A stretch of DNA of 64,000 bases from Brevibacterium sp. UCMA 11754 (GCF_021532275.1 NZ_JACBOT010000025.1:166219-230218); one strand, 5' to 3'. Shown: positions 45,365 through 54,644, counted from the first letter of the stretch. Notes: generated by a model from the letters alone, not told the origin. Made by a program: numbers and translations.

Positions 45365-46492
45365 ATGGTCGATTTCGCACGCTCACCCCGCTCCACCATC
45401 GGAGTCGAATGGGAACTGGCTCTGTTGGACGGGGACAGCCTTGATCTGACTTCCGCCGCGGAGGTTCTCCTCGCTGATGTCGCGCAGCGTGCACCCGAGT
45501 TCGAGAAGCGGATCGTGGGCGAGATGCTCACGAACACGATCGAACTCGTCACCGGTGTCCACCAGCAGGTTTCCGGAATCGCCGAGGATCTGGCCGCGTC
45601 CATGGGTGCCCTGCGCACGCTCACCGAGGACCGTGGGATCGAACTCATGTCCGCTGGCACACACCCATTCGCCCAGTGGCAGTCCCAGGAGGTTCGCGCC
45701 AAGAATCGCTACCTCGAGCTCGTCGACCGCACCCAGTGGTGGGGTCGGAACATGCTCATCTTCGGCGTACACGTCCACGTCGGAATCGACTCCCGCGACA
45801 AGGTGCTGCCGATCGTCAACGCCCTCCTCGCCTACGTCCCCCACCTTCAGGCGCTGAGTGCATCATCACCCTTCTGGGGCGGGACCGACACCGGCTACGC
45901 GTCGAACCGGGCGATGATGTTCCAGCAGCTGCCGACCGCGGGACTGCCGTTCCAGTTCGAGGCGTGGTCGGACTACGAGAAGTACGTGGCCGACATGCTC
46001 ACCACCGGCATCATCGACAACATCAATGAGATCCGCTGGGATATTCGTCCCGCCCCGAACTGGGGAACCGTCGAGGTCAGAGTCTGCGACGGTCTGCCCA
46101 CGCTCGAGGAGATCACTGCGATCACGGCCCTCATCCAGTGCCTTGTCGACGACTTCTCCGCTCGCCTCGATGCCGGTGAGACCCTGCCGACGATGCCGGA
46201 CTGGTTCCACGACGAGAACAAGTGGCGTGCCGCCCGTTACGGAATGGACGCCATCATCATCGAGAACGCCGAAGCCGATGAACGCCTGGTCACCGAATGC
46301 CTGGCCGATGAGGTCACGCACCTGGCCCCGGTGGCACAGCGACTGGGCTGCGTCGACGAACTGAACTCCATCACTTCGATCATCGACCGCGGTGTGCCCT
46401 ACCAGCGGCTGCAGAACGTGTTCAAGGACAGCGAATCACTCACCGAGGTGACTCGTTCCCTGATCAGCGACCTGCGCACCTCGTATACCTGA
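45365..46492 (+). CDS. GCS2-family carboxylate-amine ligase (glutamate-cysteine ligase-like, YbdK type)
   Basis: 375 residues of the glutamate-cysteine ligase type-2 family. Motifs: STIGVEWELALLD at the start (metal/ATP Glu), HPFAQWQSQEV, FGVHVHVGIDSRDKV and NEIRWDIRPAPNWGTVEVRVCDG. Actinomycetes make mycothiol rather than glutathione, so the product is uncertain (gamma-glutamyl compounds or ergothioneine-related). TATGAT lies 6 nt before ATG 45365, suggesting a leaderless start; GTG 45305 would add 20 residues. Confidence 0.85.
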   Translation: MVDFARSPRSTIGVEWELALLDGDSLDLTSAAEVLLADVAQRAPEFEKRIVGEMLTNTIELVTGVHQQVSGIAEDLAASMGALRTLTEDRGIELMSAGTHPFAQWQSQEVRAKNRYLELVDRTQWWGRNMLIFGVHVHVGIDSRDKVLPIVNALLAYVPHLQALSASSPFWGGTDTGYASNRAMMFQQLPTAGLPFQFEAWSDYEKYVADMLTTGIIDNINEIRWDIRPAPNWGTVEVRVCDGLPTLEEITAITALIQCLVDDFSARLDAGETLPTMPDWFHDENKWRAARYGMDAIIIENAEADERLVTECLADEVTHLAPVAQRLGCVDELNSITSIIDRGVPYQRLQNVFKDSESLTEVTRSLISDLRTSYT

Positions 46493-46541
46493 GGTCTTCG
46501 AACCGCGAGCCCGCCGCACCCTCCCCCCGATAAACGGGTCA

Positions 46542-46581
46542 AGCGTCGAGATACGCACGCCCAAACGCGTTTATCGACGCT
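46542..46581. terminator. hairpin between convergent genes
   Basis: Arms 46542-46556 and 46567-46581 pair at 13 of 15 positions (AGCGTCGA...TCGACGCT outer stem). CGATAAACG at 46528-46536 can instead pair with CGTTTATCG at 46568-46576. It serves as a bidirectional terminator candidate for the ligase and NUDIX genes; no T-run. Confidence 0.5.
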
Positions 46582-46641
46582 GGCCCCGCTTGTCGATGAA
46601 GCCGTCGTCGGGGTCCGCTGCGGCCCGTCAACGGCCGCGAC

Positions 46642-47238
46642 TCACAGATAGGGGCGCAGGAGCTCCAGCAATTCCGGCAGGGACGCAGCGACACCGGAGT
46701 GCAGCTTGAGATCCGTGAGCTCGTCGATCGGCACCCAGGCGAGCTCGATGCTCTCAGGATCACTGATGACCGGTTCGAAATGACGCACGGCCCGGGCGAT
46801 GACCGTCGTGTACGACCAGTCCCCGAGGTCGAGGACATGGGTCTCGAGGACTTCGATCCCCGAGGCGTCACTGTCGGGGACACCTGCTTCTTCCCAGGAC
46901 TCCCGGACTGCCGCGTCGAGAGCGGATTCGCCCAGGTCACGGGCGCCACCGGGGAAGCCCCAGGTTCCTCCCTCGACCGACCACAGGGCGCGGTGCTGCA
47001 TGAGGATCCCCTGCGCAGGGTCAAGCAGCATCAGTCCTGCTGCCCCGTTGAGCCCCCAGTGCTTCTGCCCGTCCGAGCCGAGAGTCCATCCATCGCCTGA
47101 TCGCCGAGGCGGCAGGTAGTCCGGCAGATCCTTCGAGTTCGGACCGTATGCGGTCTCATCGCGTGAGGCACCGCTGCGTTCGTGAGTGTAGGCGTTCTGG
47201 TCGCCGGCGTTCGGGTCAGACGAGGACATGATCGACAT
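46642..47238 (-). CDS. NUDIX hydrolase
   Basis: About 198 residues. The Nudix box is complete: [24 protein letters not shown]. It is preceded by [13 protein letters not shown] and [18 protein letters not shown]. Likely a nucleotide or nucleoside-diphosphate pyrophosphatase; substrate unknown. ATG 47238 or 47229 are both possible, each overlapping the 3' end of tsaD, so it is probably the last gene of that message. Confidence 0.85.
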   Translation of the reverse strand: MSIMSSSDPNAGDQNAYTHERSGASRDETAYGPNSKDLPDYLPPRRSGDGWTLGSDGQKHWGLNGAAGLMLLDPAQGILMQHRALWSVEGGTWGFPGGARDLGESALDAAVRESWEEAGVPDSDASGIEVLETHVLDLGDWSYTTVIARAVRHFEPVISDPESIELAWVPIDELTDLKLHSGVAASLPELLELLRPYL

Positions 47239-48295
47239 CCAATGATGAGACTGCGGCAAATGACAGGTCGCTGGGTCCGATTCCACGGCGGACGAGTTCG
47301 GCACCGAGAGCTGCGACCATGGCTCCGTTGTCCGTGCACAGACTCAACGGCGGTACCCTCAGCTCCACCCCAGCCTCGGCGCATCTGGCTCCGAGGACCG
47401 CGCGCAGGTGGGAGTTCGCGGCGACTCCCCCGCCGAGGACGACGTGGCTGATTCCGGTGTCGGCCGCCGCCAGCAGGGTTTTGGTCACGAGGACGTCGAC
47501 GACGGCGTCCTCGAATCCTGCTGCGATGTCGGCGACCCGTAGGTCCGTGCCCAGTGTTTCGGCCTTCGTGACCTCCCGCAGTGCGGCGGTCTTGAGTCCG
47601 GAGAACGAGAAGTTGAAGCGACGTTCGGGATCGCGCAGATCCTGCTTCTTCGCCAGTCCGCGGGGGAACTTCACAGCGGTGCGGTCACCGGGGATTCCGC
47701 TTCCGTCGAGCGCTCCGAGAGCGGCCTTTGAGATGTTCGGCCCACCCGGGTAGTTGAGTCCCAGCAGCCGTGCGGTCTTGTCGAAGGCTTCGCCGGCGGC
47801 ATCGTCGATCGTGGCGCCGATGAGTTCGATGTCATCGACGAGGTCTCCGATGCGCAGGATCTCGGTGTGCCCACCAGAGACGAGGAGTGCGATGGTGGGA
47901 GTGGTCAGTCCGTCGACGTCGGCGGCGATGAGGTCCACCGCCACATGTGCGGCGAGGTGGTTGACCCCGTAGAGCGGCAGGTTGAGTGCCGCGGCGAGGC
48001 CCTTGGCGGCCCCGACTCCGACCATCAGCGCACCGCTGAGGCCTGGGCCAGCGGTCACGGAGATGGCGTCGAGGTCGCTCAGCGCGATGTCTGCCTGATC
48101 GCAGGCCGAGGCGATGGCTGGCCCGATGGCCTGGACGTGTGCGCGTGAGGCGACCTCGGGGACCACACCGCCGAAGCGAACGTGTTCATCCATCGAGGAG
48201 GAGACCGTGTTGGTCAGCAGCGTCCGGCCCCGAACGATTCCGACTCCGGTTTCGTCACAGGATGATTCGATGCCCAGCACCAGCGGTTCGCTCAT
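47216..48295 (-). CDS. tsaD: tRNA N6-adenosine threonylcarbamoyltransferase
   Basis: Transfers threonylcarbamoyl from TC-AMP to A37 of ANN-decoding tRNAs (t6A). 359 residues. The metal site HLAAH is near 110, [12 protein letters not shown] at the N-terminus, [13 protein letters not shown] near 82 and [13 protein letters not shown] near 280. It works with TsaB and TsaE, encoded about 4 kb away on the same strand, and TsaC. ATG overlaps the preceding gene by 4 nt. Confidence 0.96.
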   Translation of the reverse strand: MSEPLVLGIESSCDETGVGIVRGRTLLTNTVSSSMDEHVRFGGVVPEVASRAHVQAIGPAIASACDQADIALSDLDAISVTAGPGLSGALMVGVGAAKGLAAALNLPLYGVNHLAAHVAVDLIAADVDGLTTPTIALLVSGGHTEILRIGDLVDDIELIGATIDDAAGEAFDKTARLLGLNYPGGPNISKAALGALDGSGIPGDRTAVKFPRGLAKKQDLRDPERRFNFSFSGLKTAALREVTKAETLGTDLRVADIAAGFEDAVVDVLVTKTLLAAADTGISHVVLGGGVAANSHLRAVLGARCAEAGVELRVPPLSLCTDNGAMVAALGAELVRRGIGPSDLSFAAVSSLDVDHVLV

Positions 48296-48915
48296 CTGCC
48301 GTTCGCCCCGTCCTCGCTGTCGTCCGTTTCGCTGTCATCCGTTTCGCTGTCATCCGTTTCGCTGTCATCCGTTTCGCTGTCCTCAAGTTCGAGGTCCGCA
48401 TAGAGTGCGAGCAGCTCGTCCTCTCCGGCCTCGGCGACGTCGAGGCCCAGGACCCGAGCGAACAGGCGCAGGTGGGTGTCCCACATCGGCCCGAAATCCG
48501 CGGCCTTGAGACGAGCGCTCTCGACGTCGGGCGCGGACTGGGTGAAGATCAGGAGGGTCGCATCCCCGTCCGTCAGTTCGAGTGCGAGCAGCGCCATCCC
48601 CAGCACGCCGAAGTCATCGAGCTCGACGAGGACATGGTCCTCAACCTCGCAGCTGAGGATCTCACCGTTCAGTGTGGTCTCACCGAGGTCGAAGGTGATC
48701 GCAGGATTGGGATCCTCCCCGTCACTGTTCTCAGAGTCGTCTCTGTCAGTGCCGGCTGCGGCTTCGTCGACGGTGAAGGACGCGAACCAGGACCTGGCGG
48801 TTTCGCTGTCGACGAGCTTGGACCAGACGGTCCCGATGTCGACCGCCAGCGGCAGCTCGATGACAAGATCGGTGCCGTTCTCCCATTTCACAAGGCGTGG
48901 ACTCGTGCTCGTCAT
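48292..48915 (-). CDS. SRPBCC/AHSA1-like protein with acidic repeat tail
   Basis: 207 residues. The body looks like a small START-type (SRPBCC) domain: [28 protein letters not shown], then [27 protein letters not shown] and [10 protein letters not shown]. Function unknown. The C-terminus is a run of ETDDS pentapeptides encoded by 15-bp units at 48316-48375. It is coupled by ATGA overlaps to the aldo/keto reductase before it and tsaD after it. Confidence 0.7.
   Translation of the reverse strand: MTSTSPRLVKWENGTDLVIELPLAVDIGTVWSKLVDSETARSWFASFTVDEAAAGTDRDDSENSDGEDPNPAITFDLGETTLNGEILSCEVEDHVLVELDDFGVLGMALLALELTDGDATLLIFTQSAPDVESARLKAADFGPMWDTHLRLFARVLGLDVAEAGEDELLALYADLELEDSETDDSETDDSETDDSETDDSEDGANGR
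48316..48390. repeat. 15-bp tandem repeat (five units)
   Basis: GCTGTCATCCGTTTC units start at 48316, 48331, 48346, 48361 and 48376; the middle three are identical, the first has GTCGTCC and the last is degenerate. Located 20-95 bp upstream of the tsaD start codon on the transcribed strand. Confidence 0.92.
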
Positions 48916-49859
48916 GCTTCCACCCATGCTTCGTTGAGGGCCGTGATCTCGTCCTCGGCCAGCTGCAGCTCGGTTCCCGCGAGCAGTTCGCTCAGCTGCT
49001 CGGGCACCCGTGCCGAGGCGATGGTGGAGGGAATGAAATCGTGTGACAGCTGCCAGGCCAGTGTGGTTGCGGTCATGGTTGCGTTGTGCGCCGAGGCCAC
49101 GTCGTCGAGGATTTCAAGAGCGCGAAGAGCCTCTTGGTTCTCGAGGAAGTCGGCGACGCGTTCACCGCGCACGCTTCCGGTGGAGTCTCCGCCGGTGTGC
49201 TTTCCCGTGAGGAATCCCGAGGCCAAGGAGTGGAAGGGCAGTTCCGCGATGCCGTTGGACCGCAGGTAGGCCTGCTTCTGTGCATCCACCGCGCTGCGAG
49301 CAACGAGGTTGTACCGATCCTGGACGACGCGGTAGCACGCCAGTGAGTACTTCGCGCTGATCTTCATGGCCGACTGCAGTCGATCCAAGGTGAAATTCGA
49401 GGCGCCGAGGTAGCTGACCTTCCCGGAGCGCACCAGTGCGTCGAAGGTCTCCGCCACCGCCACCTGATCGACGCTCTCGTCGTCGGCGTGGGCGTAGTAG
49501 ACGTCGACGTGGTCCGTGCCGAGACGACGCAGGGAGGAGTCGATGCATTTGCGGATATTGGCTGGGTCGAGCCCCTTGTGCTTCGGATGCATTCCGACCT
49601 TGGTGGCGATGACCATGTCATCACGGTTGCCACGCGAGGCCATCCATTCGCCGATGATGGTCTCCGACTCACCGCCGGAGTTGCCGTCGACCCACACGGA
49701 GTAGGCATCCGCTGTATCGATGAAGTTTCCGCCCGCCTCGGCGTAGGCGTCGAGGACTGCGAAACTCTGATCCCGGTCAGCACCCCAACCGAAGGGATTG
49801 CCGCCCAGATGCAGGGGGTGGACCATCAGATTCGTGTCAGCAAGTTGCACTCTTTCCAT
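48912..49859 (-). CDS. aldo/keto reductase
   Basis: 315 residues, a (beta/alpha)8 NADPH oxidoreductase. The active-site Asp and Tyr are in NFIDTADAYS near 45-55; VIATKVGMHPKHKG carries the Lys; SSLRRLGTDHVDVYYAHADDES follows, and the cofactor end GVSTI-like segment reads FIPSTIASARVPEQLSEL. Substrate unknown. First of the AKR-SRPBCC-tsaD-NUDIX chain. Confidence 0.88.
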   Translation of the reverse strand: MERVQLADTNLMVHPLHLGGNPFGWGADRDQSFAVLDAYAEAGGNFIDTADAYSVWVDGNSGGESETIIGEWMASRGNRDDMVIATKVGMHPKHKGLDPANIRKCIDSSLRRLGTDHVDVYYAHADDESVDQVAVAETFDALVRSGKVSYLGASNFTLDRLQSAMKISAKYSLACYRVVQDRYNLVARSAVDAQKQAYLRSNGIAELPFHSLASGFLTGKHTGGDSTGSVRGERVADFLENQEALRALEILDDVASAHNATMTATTLAWQLSHDFIPSTIASARVPEQLSELLAGTELQLAEDEITALNEAWVEA

Positions 49860-49907
49860 GGCTCCAGCCTACCCTTGGCACTGGCCTGCGGCGGTATGGG
49901 GCGCAGG

Positions 49908-49926
49908 TTAGGGCAGGCTAGACTAA
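49908..49926 (+). promoter_or_regulatory. DtxR/IdeR iron box upstream of the heme oxygenase gene
   Basis: TTAGGGCAGGCTAGACTAA matches the 19-bp DtxR consensus TTAGGTTAGGCTAACCTAA at 15 of 19 positions. A TAGACT -10-like hexamer lies inside it. Iron-loaded repressor here would block the gene 75 bp downstream. Confidence 0.8.
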
Positions 49927-50001
49927 GATGAAAACAAGCACTGTAGTTGCCCTGACCATCGCGACACTCCCGAATCATCGATCTCTCAATGAGGAAACAT
50001 C

Positions 50002-50757
50002 ATGACTGAAACATTCTCAGCTCGCCTCAAGGCCAGCACAGCCACGATCCACGACGAGGTCGAGCACACGAATTTCATGGTCGATCTCATGGAGGGCAGG
50101 CTCGACGCACGCGCCTACGCTCTCCTGCTCAAGCAGTACACGGTCATCTACGCAGCCCTCGAGGCGAAGACCCGGGAGTTCGCCGAGGACCCGATCTTTG
50201 CACCTTTTCACGATGCGAATCTGTTCCGAGCTGAGCGCATCGTCCGGGACCTGCAGGAACTCACCGACTCGGAGGAGTTCACGCTCAACGACTCAGACCT
50301 GCCCACCACCCGCAGCGCCGAAGCATATGCGAGTCATCTCGGCCACCTCGACAAGCCTGAGCAGGTCATCGCGCACCACTACACGCGCTACCTCGGCGAT
50401 CTCTCCGGCGGGCAGGCCATCGGAGCGCTCATGGGCAGGCACTACGACATTCCTGCCAGCGCGCTGACGATCTGGGACTTCACCGAACTCGGCAAGACGA
50501 AACCGTACAAGGACTCCTACCGTCTGCGCCTCAACGACATCGCAGGCACCGGTGGGAACGAGCAGACCGTCATCGATGAGACGATGACCGCGTTCGAACT
50601 CAATGGCGAACTTCTTTCGGAGCTGACGTCCTTGTCCGATCGTCGCACAGCCGTCCGTCACGCAGCCGACCGTCACACGGCCGGCCGTCACACGGCCGGC
50701 CGTCCTGCCGCAGCCGGTCCCGCTGCCACCCGTCCCGCTGCTTCGTCTGTCTCCTGA
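50002..50757 (+). CDS. hmuO: biliverdin-producing heme oxygenase
   Basis: Opens heme to biliverdin, CO and Fe2+, releasing iron. The proximal ligand is H17 in STATIHDEVEHTNFM; the distal helix reads HHYTRYLGDLSGGQAIG; KPYKDSYRLRLN follows, as in corynebacterial HmuO. The catalytic part is about 215 residues. The remaining tail is seven pentapeptides (RRTAV RHAAD RHTAG RHTAG, then Pro/Ala versions) encoded by 15-bp units at 50641-50745. Preceded by a DtxR box. Confidence 0.93.
   Translation: MTETFSARLKASTATIHDEVEHTNFMVDLMEGRLDARAYALLLKQYTVIYAALEAKTREFAEDPIFAPFHDANLFRAERIVRDLQELTDSEEFTLNDSDLPTTRSAEAYASHLGHLDKPEQVIAHHYTRYLGDLSGGQAIGALMGRHYDIPASALTIWDFTELGKTKPYKDSYRLRLNDIAGTGGNEQTVIDETMTAFELNGELLSELTSLSDRRTAVRHAADRHTAGRHTAGRPAAAGPAATRPAASSVS
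50641..50745. repeat. 15-bp tandem repeat (seven units) at the hmuO 3' end
   Basis: Units of the form CGTCACACGGCCGGC run from 50641 to 50745; those at 50671 and 50686 are identical and the outer ones diverge progressively. They encode a basic Arg/His/Pro/Ala tail just before the stop. Confidence 0.9.
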
Positions 50758-50847
50758 GCTGTGCTCGGCTGCTCCTGAGGGCGGAACCGAAGGATGTAAG
50801 CTGAATCCGCATTCTCGCTGCAACGACGAACAGTTCGAGAGACAAAC

Positions 50848-51483
50848 ATGGATTCACACCAGCTGTTGGCATGGGCCCTTGTGGCCGTGATCGGAGCTGC
50901 CACACCCGGGATCGATCTCATGATCGTCCTCCGGTCAACACTGCTTCACGGCAGGCGCTCCGGTTTCGCAGCCGTCATCGGAGTTGAAATGGGTCACGCC
51001 GTCTGGGCGATCGCCAGCCTCATCGGCCTCACAGCCCTGCTGGCTGCATCCACCCTCGCCTACGACGTGGTGCGGATCGCCGGAGCCTGCTATCTGGTCT
51101 GGCTCGGATGCACCGCGATCTGGAAATCGCTGCCCCGCAACCGAGCAACGGCCACCGAGGCTGAAGATCTTCCCTCACAGAGCACTGTCAGTGCGGTCCG
51201 CAGCGGCATGACCAGCAATCTCCTCAACCCGAAGGTCGGGGTCTTCTACATCAGCATCCTGCCCCAGTTCCTGCCGACAGTCCCGACGGCCGCCGGATGG
51301 GGTGTGCTGCTCGTGGCCATCGCGCTGGCCATCGGCACGGTGTGGCACGCCGCCATCGTTCTTCTTGCCACCCGTGCCCGCGGCATCCTTACCCGTGAAC
51401 GAGTCAAGGTCTGGCTCGATCGCACGAGCGCCGCGGTGATGATCGCACTCGGCGTGCGTCTGGCGACCGAAGCTCGGGCGTAG
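50848..51483 (+). CDS. LysE/RhtB family exporter
   Basis: 211 residues with six hydrophobic segments. The family motif GAATPGIDLMIVLRSTLLHGRRSGF is near the N-terminus, with GACYLVWLG in the middle and GMTSNLLNPKVGVFYISILPQF after it. Exports amino acids or analogues; substrate unknown. It follows hmuO by 90 bp and is convergent with rimI. Confidence 0.88.
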   Translation: MDSHQLLAWALVAVIGAATPGIDLMIVLRSTLLHGRRSGFAAVIGVEMGHAVWAIASLIGLTALLAASTLAYDVVRIAGACYLVWLGCTAIWKSLPRNRATATEAEDLPSQSTVSAVRSGMTSNLLNPKVGVFYISILPQFLPTVPTAAGWGVLLVAIALAIGTVWHAAIVLLATRARGILTRERVKVWLDRTSAAVMIALGVRLATEARA

Positions 51484-51550
51484 ACCGACCACCGTGTGTG
51501 GCCTGCCGACTGCACGCAGCTTGAGTCTGTGAGCGGCCGGCGACTCTCCC

Positions 51551-52012
51551 CTATGGGTGGAAGCGCATGAGGATCGCGTCGGCACCCGGGTAGTAGTCGG
51601 GGCGTCTGCCCCATTCGGAGAATCCGAAGGAACGGTAGAGGCCCAGTGCCGGTTCGTTGTGCTCATCAACCTCGAGATGCACGGCCTGGGCCCCTCGGCT
51701 CAGGGCCCAGTCGATCCCGACCCGGAGCAGCTCTCGCGCGATGCCCTGACCGCGTCCAACCTCGGTGGTGGCAATGGTCATGACGTCCGCTTCACCGCCA
51801 GCGGCTGACATCACGATCCACCCGGCCAACGCCGAGGTGGGGGTCCGTGCCGCGAACATCGCCGTTCCAGCCTGAGCCTTCACAGCCCAGTAGTACGTCA
51901 GCGTCCACGCGGTGGGGCCGAAGACGGCGGCATCATGGTCCGCGACCTCCTCCAGATCCCACCAGCGCAGTTCATCGATGCCTGCCTGTTCGTGCGCCGC
52001 GCCCGTGCTCAT
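51551..52012 (-). CDS. rimI: ribosomal protein S18-alanine N-acetyltransferase
   Basis: 153-residue GNAT protein: IATTEVGRGQGIARELLRVGIDWA is the acetyl-CoA motif and VHLEVDEHNEPALGLYRSFGFSEWGRRPDYY is the RimI ending. Directly behind tsaB (24 bp), the usual actinobacterial order tsaE-tsaB-rimI. Confidence 0.92.
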   Translation of the reverse strand: MSTGAAHEQAGIDELRWWDLEEVADHDAAVFGPTAWTLTYYWAVKAQAGTAMFAARTPTSALAGWIVMSAAGGEADVMTIATTEVGRGQGIARELLRVGIDWALSRGAQAVHLEVDEHNEPALGLYRSFGFSEWGRRPDYYPGADAILMRFHP

Positions 52013-52022
52013 CTCCCTGCAC

Positions 52023-52050
52023 TCATTTCAGTGGGCTCATTTCAGAGGGC
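52023..52050. repeat. 14-bp tandem duplication spanning the tsaB stop
   Basis: TCATTTCAGTGGGC (52023-52036) and TCATTTCAGAGGGC (52037-52050) lie head to tail; the second contains the tsaB stop (TCA on +). Confidence 0.88.
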
Positions 52051-52720
52051 TCTCACGCACCGGTGTCGACTTGGCGTCGGGCTCGCGCAGGTATTCGGGA
52101 ACCGGTTCGGCGAGCTCTCGCCCGGCCGCGATCTCGCTGGCTGCGGCAAACGCGAGGTATTCAGCGCGTGGGTCGACGATCGCAGGGAACCTGGACTGCC
52201 CGAGGACCTCGGGATAGAGGAGAAGTCCGCGGCCGAGGCGACCACTGATGTCCGTCTGGCCTTCAGCTGCGAGGACACCGTCGACCTCGGCAGGCTTCGC
52301 AACGAAGGGTCCGGCCTGCAGCGACGCGTCGCAGCTCTCGTAGACGCTGAAATAGACTTCCTTGCGTCGTGCGTCCGCGGCGATGAGCACCGGCCCTTTG
52401 GTCTGAGCATTCGTTCGACGCAGCTCCTCGGCGAGAGCGGCCTGGGACAGAAGGCCCCTGACCGGGATCCCACGAGCCTGACCGACCGCGATGGCTGCGG
52501 CGATGCCCACGCGCAGCCCGGTGAATGGTCCCGGACCGATTCCGGTGACGACGAGGTCAGGCTGAGCCGAATGCGCAAGCACCTTGGCCAGAGCAGGTCC
52601 GATGAACTCGACGTGCCTGCGCTGGTCATCGGCTTGCTCTGCCGCCAGGACGGTCCCGGATTCGGTGTCGACCAGAGCCACCGAGGCGGCTTGGGAGGTA
52701 TCGATGCTGAGTATGATCAC
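52037..52720 (-). CDS. tsaB: tRNA threonylcarbamoyladenosine biosynthesis protein TsaB
   Basis: 227-residue ASKHA-fold partner of TsaD without its metal site. ILSIDTSQAASVAL begins the protein and GIGPGPFTGLRVGIAAAIAVGQA is the TsaB core. The GTG start overlaps the tsaE stop (GTGA). The last codons belong to a 14-bp tandem duplication. Confidence 0.94.
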   Translation of the reverse strand: MIILSIDTSQAASVALVDTESGTVLAAEQADDQRRHVEFIGPALAKVLAHSAQPDLVVTGIGPGPFTGLRVGIAAAIAVGQARGIPVRGLLSQAALAEELRRTNAQTKGPVLIAADARRKEVYFSVYESCDASLQAGPFVAKPAEVDGVLAAEGQTDISGRLGRGLLLYPEVLGQSRFPAIVDPRAEYLAFAAASEIAAGRELAEPVPEYLREPDAKSTPVRESPLK

Positions 52721-53370
52721 TGGCTGTCCTCCTCGTCGATGGACCCATCTGACCCGTCGAATTCGCTGACCTCGATCGCACCTGCCAGGGTCCGGAGCGA
52801 GTCTCTCACCTGCTGCAGCCGTGCATCCCAGGAGCTGCCGTGGCCGTGCAGTTCAATAAGGCGGCGTTCGTCCTCGTCAGCATCCTCGTCCCCGTCAGCC
52901 TCGTCGGCGTCATCCTCGTCAGCCTCGGTGACTGCGTTCGATCCTGCCGCGCGCTCTGCTCCATCTGCTGCGTCTGCAGCGAGGTCGAACATCGGCGTGA
53001 TCGTCAGTCCGAGGTAGTCGCTGCTCAGCTGTTCGGCGAGTCCCGCACCCCATTCGACGACGGTGATCGACTCGTCGAGCTCCGAGTCGAGGTCGAGGTC
53101 CCCGAGCTCCTCGGCGTCGGAGATTCGGTAGGCGTCGACGTGCACGAGCGCAGGACCGTCGCTCAGTGAAGGGTGTTCGCGGGCGATGACGAAGGTGGGT
53201 GAGGTGATCCGCCCGGCGACTCCCAAGGCCCGCCCCAGGGACTGCGTGAAGGTCGTCTTCCCCGCGCCGAGGTTGCCGCTGAGGATGAGGAGATCACCTG
53301 CCCGCAGGTGCCCGGCAAGCACCTCGGCGAAGGTCCTCATCTGGTCAAGGGAGCTCAGCTGAAGTCTCAT
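52717..53370 (-). CDS. tsaE: tRNA threonylcarbamoyladenosine biosynthesis ATPase TsaE
   Basis: P-loop protein with SGNLGAGKTTF (Walker A at 32-39) and ITSPTFVIAREH (switch), then LVHVDAYRI and VVEWGAGL. 217 residues, longer than the usual 150-170 because of an acidic Glu/Asp/Ala insertion (about 140-165) and an acidic tail. ATG 53370 with GGAGG at 6 nt; GTG 53373 adjoins it. Overlaps the alr stop. Confidence 0.93.
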   Translation of the reverse strand: MRLQLSSLDQMRTFAEVLAGHLRAGDLLILSGNLGAGKTTFTQSLGRALGVAGRITSPTFVIAREHPSLSDGPALVHVDAYRISDAEELGDLDLDSELDESITVVEWGAGLAEQLSSDYLGLTITPMFDLAADAADGAERAAGSNAVTEADEDDADEADGDEDADEDERRLIELHGHGSSWDARLQQVRDSLRTLAGAIEVSEFDGSDGSIDEEDSQ

Positions 53371-54626
53371 CACAGACCTCCGCCGTCGACAGGTTGTGGC
53401 TCCACTTCCATGCGGTCGACGCGTTCACTGATGCGAGTGACGATCTCGTAGTTGATCGTATCGGCCCAGGTCCCCCATTCGGCCGCGCTGGGACCGTCGG
53501 GGCCGAAGATGACGACCTCATCGCCGATGGCGACCTCGCCGGCACCGACCTCGACGATCATCTGATCCATCGCGATCCGACCGATGACGGGATAGCGGGT
53601 GCCGCGGATGGAGACCTCGGCCCTATTCGATGCCGAGCGAGCGAGCCCGTCGCCGTAGCCGCCGGGAACCAGCGCGAACCGGGTGTCGGCCGCCGCTGTG
53701 AACGTGAGCCCATAGGAGGCGCCGTGACCGCTGGGGACGTCCTTGAGATTGACGATCTGGGAGACCAGTCGCATCACCGGCACCAGTCCCAGGTCCTGGG
53801 CAGTCTGATCGTCGAGTGGGGAGAGACCGTACAGTGACAGGCCCACCCGAGCCGAGGTGCCCGGGAGCGGTGAGAGTGTCAGCGCGGCCGGCGAGTTCGC
53901 AATGTGGACCTCGAGTCCATCCGATTCGCCGAGGCGGCCCTGGGCCTCGTCGAGCACCGCCGTGAGCTCCCGGTGGGCTGAGTCGAAGACGTGCGTCTGC
54001 TGCGCGGTCTCGACACGTTCGGGTTCGTCCGCGACGGCGTAGTGGCTCATGATGCCCACGATTTCAAGACCCGGGGCAACCGACCTCGCATCAGCCTCAT
54101 CCGACTCCGGCCGGGCATCCAGGCTCCGCAGCTTCTCGAGTGCACGCTTCCAGTCCGCAGGAGCCAGGCCGTTGCGGCCGAGCCCGGTGTCGACCTTGAG
54201 GTGGAGGCGGGCGGTGGAGTTCGTACGGCGGGCCGCGTCTCGCAGCCGATCGAGGCTGTCCACTGTGGACACGCCCAGCTCGATCCCGGCGGCGACGGCA
54301 GCGTCGAGGTCAGTGGTCGGTCCGTACAGCCATGCTGTGATGGTGACGTCGTCTCCCAGCAGCTCCCGCAGGTGCAGCGCCTCACTGACGGTGGCCACGC
54401 AGAAGTCCCGCCACCCGGCGGCGAACAGCGCCGGGGCGACGATGTCGATGCCGTGGCCGTAGGCGTTGGCCTTGACGACGCATTTGAGTCGGGCGGGAGC
54501 GAGCCGTTCGGCGAGGGCCGCGGCGTTGGCCTGCAGCGCGGCCACGTCTATCTCGGCCCTCACCAGTGCCCCTGAAGTATCGGTTGATGTCACTGAATAA
54601 GAATACCGTGGACCGTCATCTTTCAT
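53370..54626 (-). CDS. alr: alanine racemase
   Basis: Interconverts L- and D-alanine for peptidoglycan. PLP lysine K52 in CVVKANAYGHG; second catalytic Tyr in GHGASYGLTF; GYGDGLARSASNRAEV and IGRIAMDQMIVEV are conserved. 418 residues from ATG 54626. GTG 54593 (TATTCT 8 nt upstream, possible leaderless start) would make it 407; undecided. Confidence 0.94.
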   Translation of the reverse strand: MKDDGPRYSYSVTSTDTSGALVRAEIDVAALQANAAALAERLAPARLKCVVKANAYGHGIDIVAPALFAAGWRDFCVATVSEALHLRELLGDDVTITAWLYGPTTDLDAAVAAGIELGVSTVDSLDRLRDAARRTNSTARLHLKVDTGLGRNGLAPADWKRALEKLRSLDARPESDEADARSVAPGLEIVGIMSHYAVADEPERVETAQQTHVFDSAHRELTAVLDEAQGRLGESDGLEVHIANSPAALTLSPLPGTSARVGLSLYGLSPLDDQTAQDLGLVPVMRLVSQIVNLKDVPSGHGASYGLTFTAAADTRFALVPGGYGDGLARSASNRAEVSIRGTRYPVIGRIAMDQMIVEVGAGEVAIGDEVVIFGPDGPSAAEWGTWADTINYEIVTRISERVDRMEVEPQPVDGGGL

Positions 54627-54644
54627 TCCGACAGGGACCCGCTG

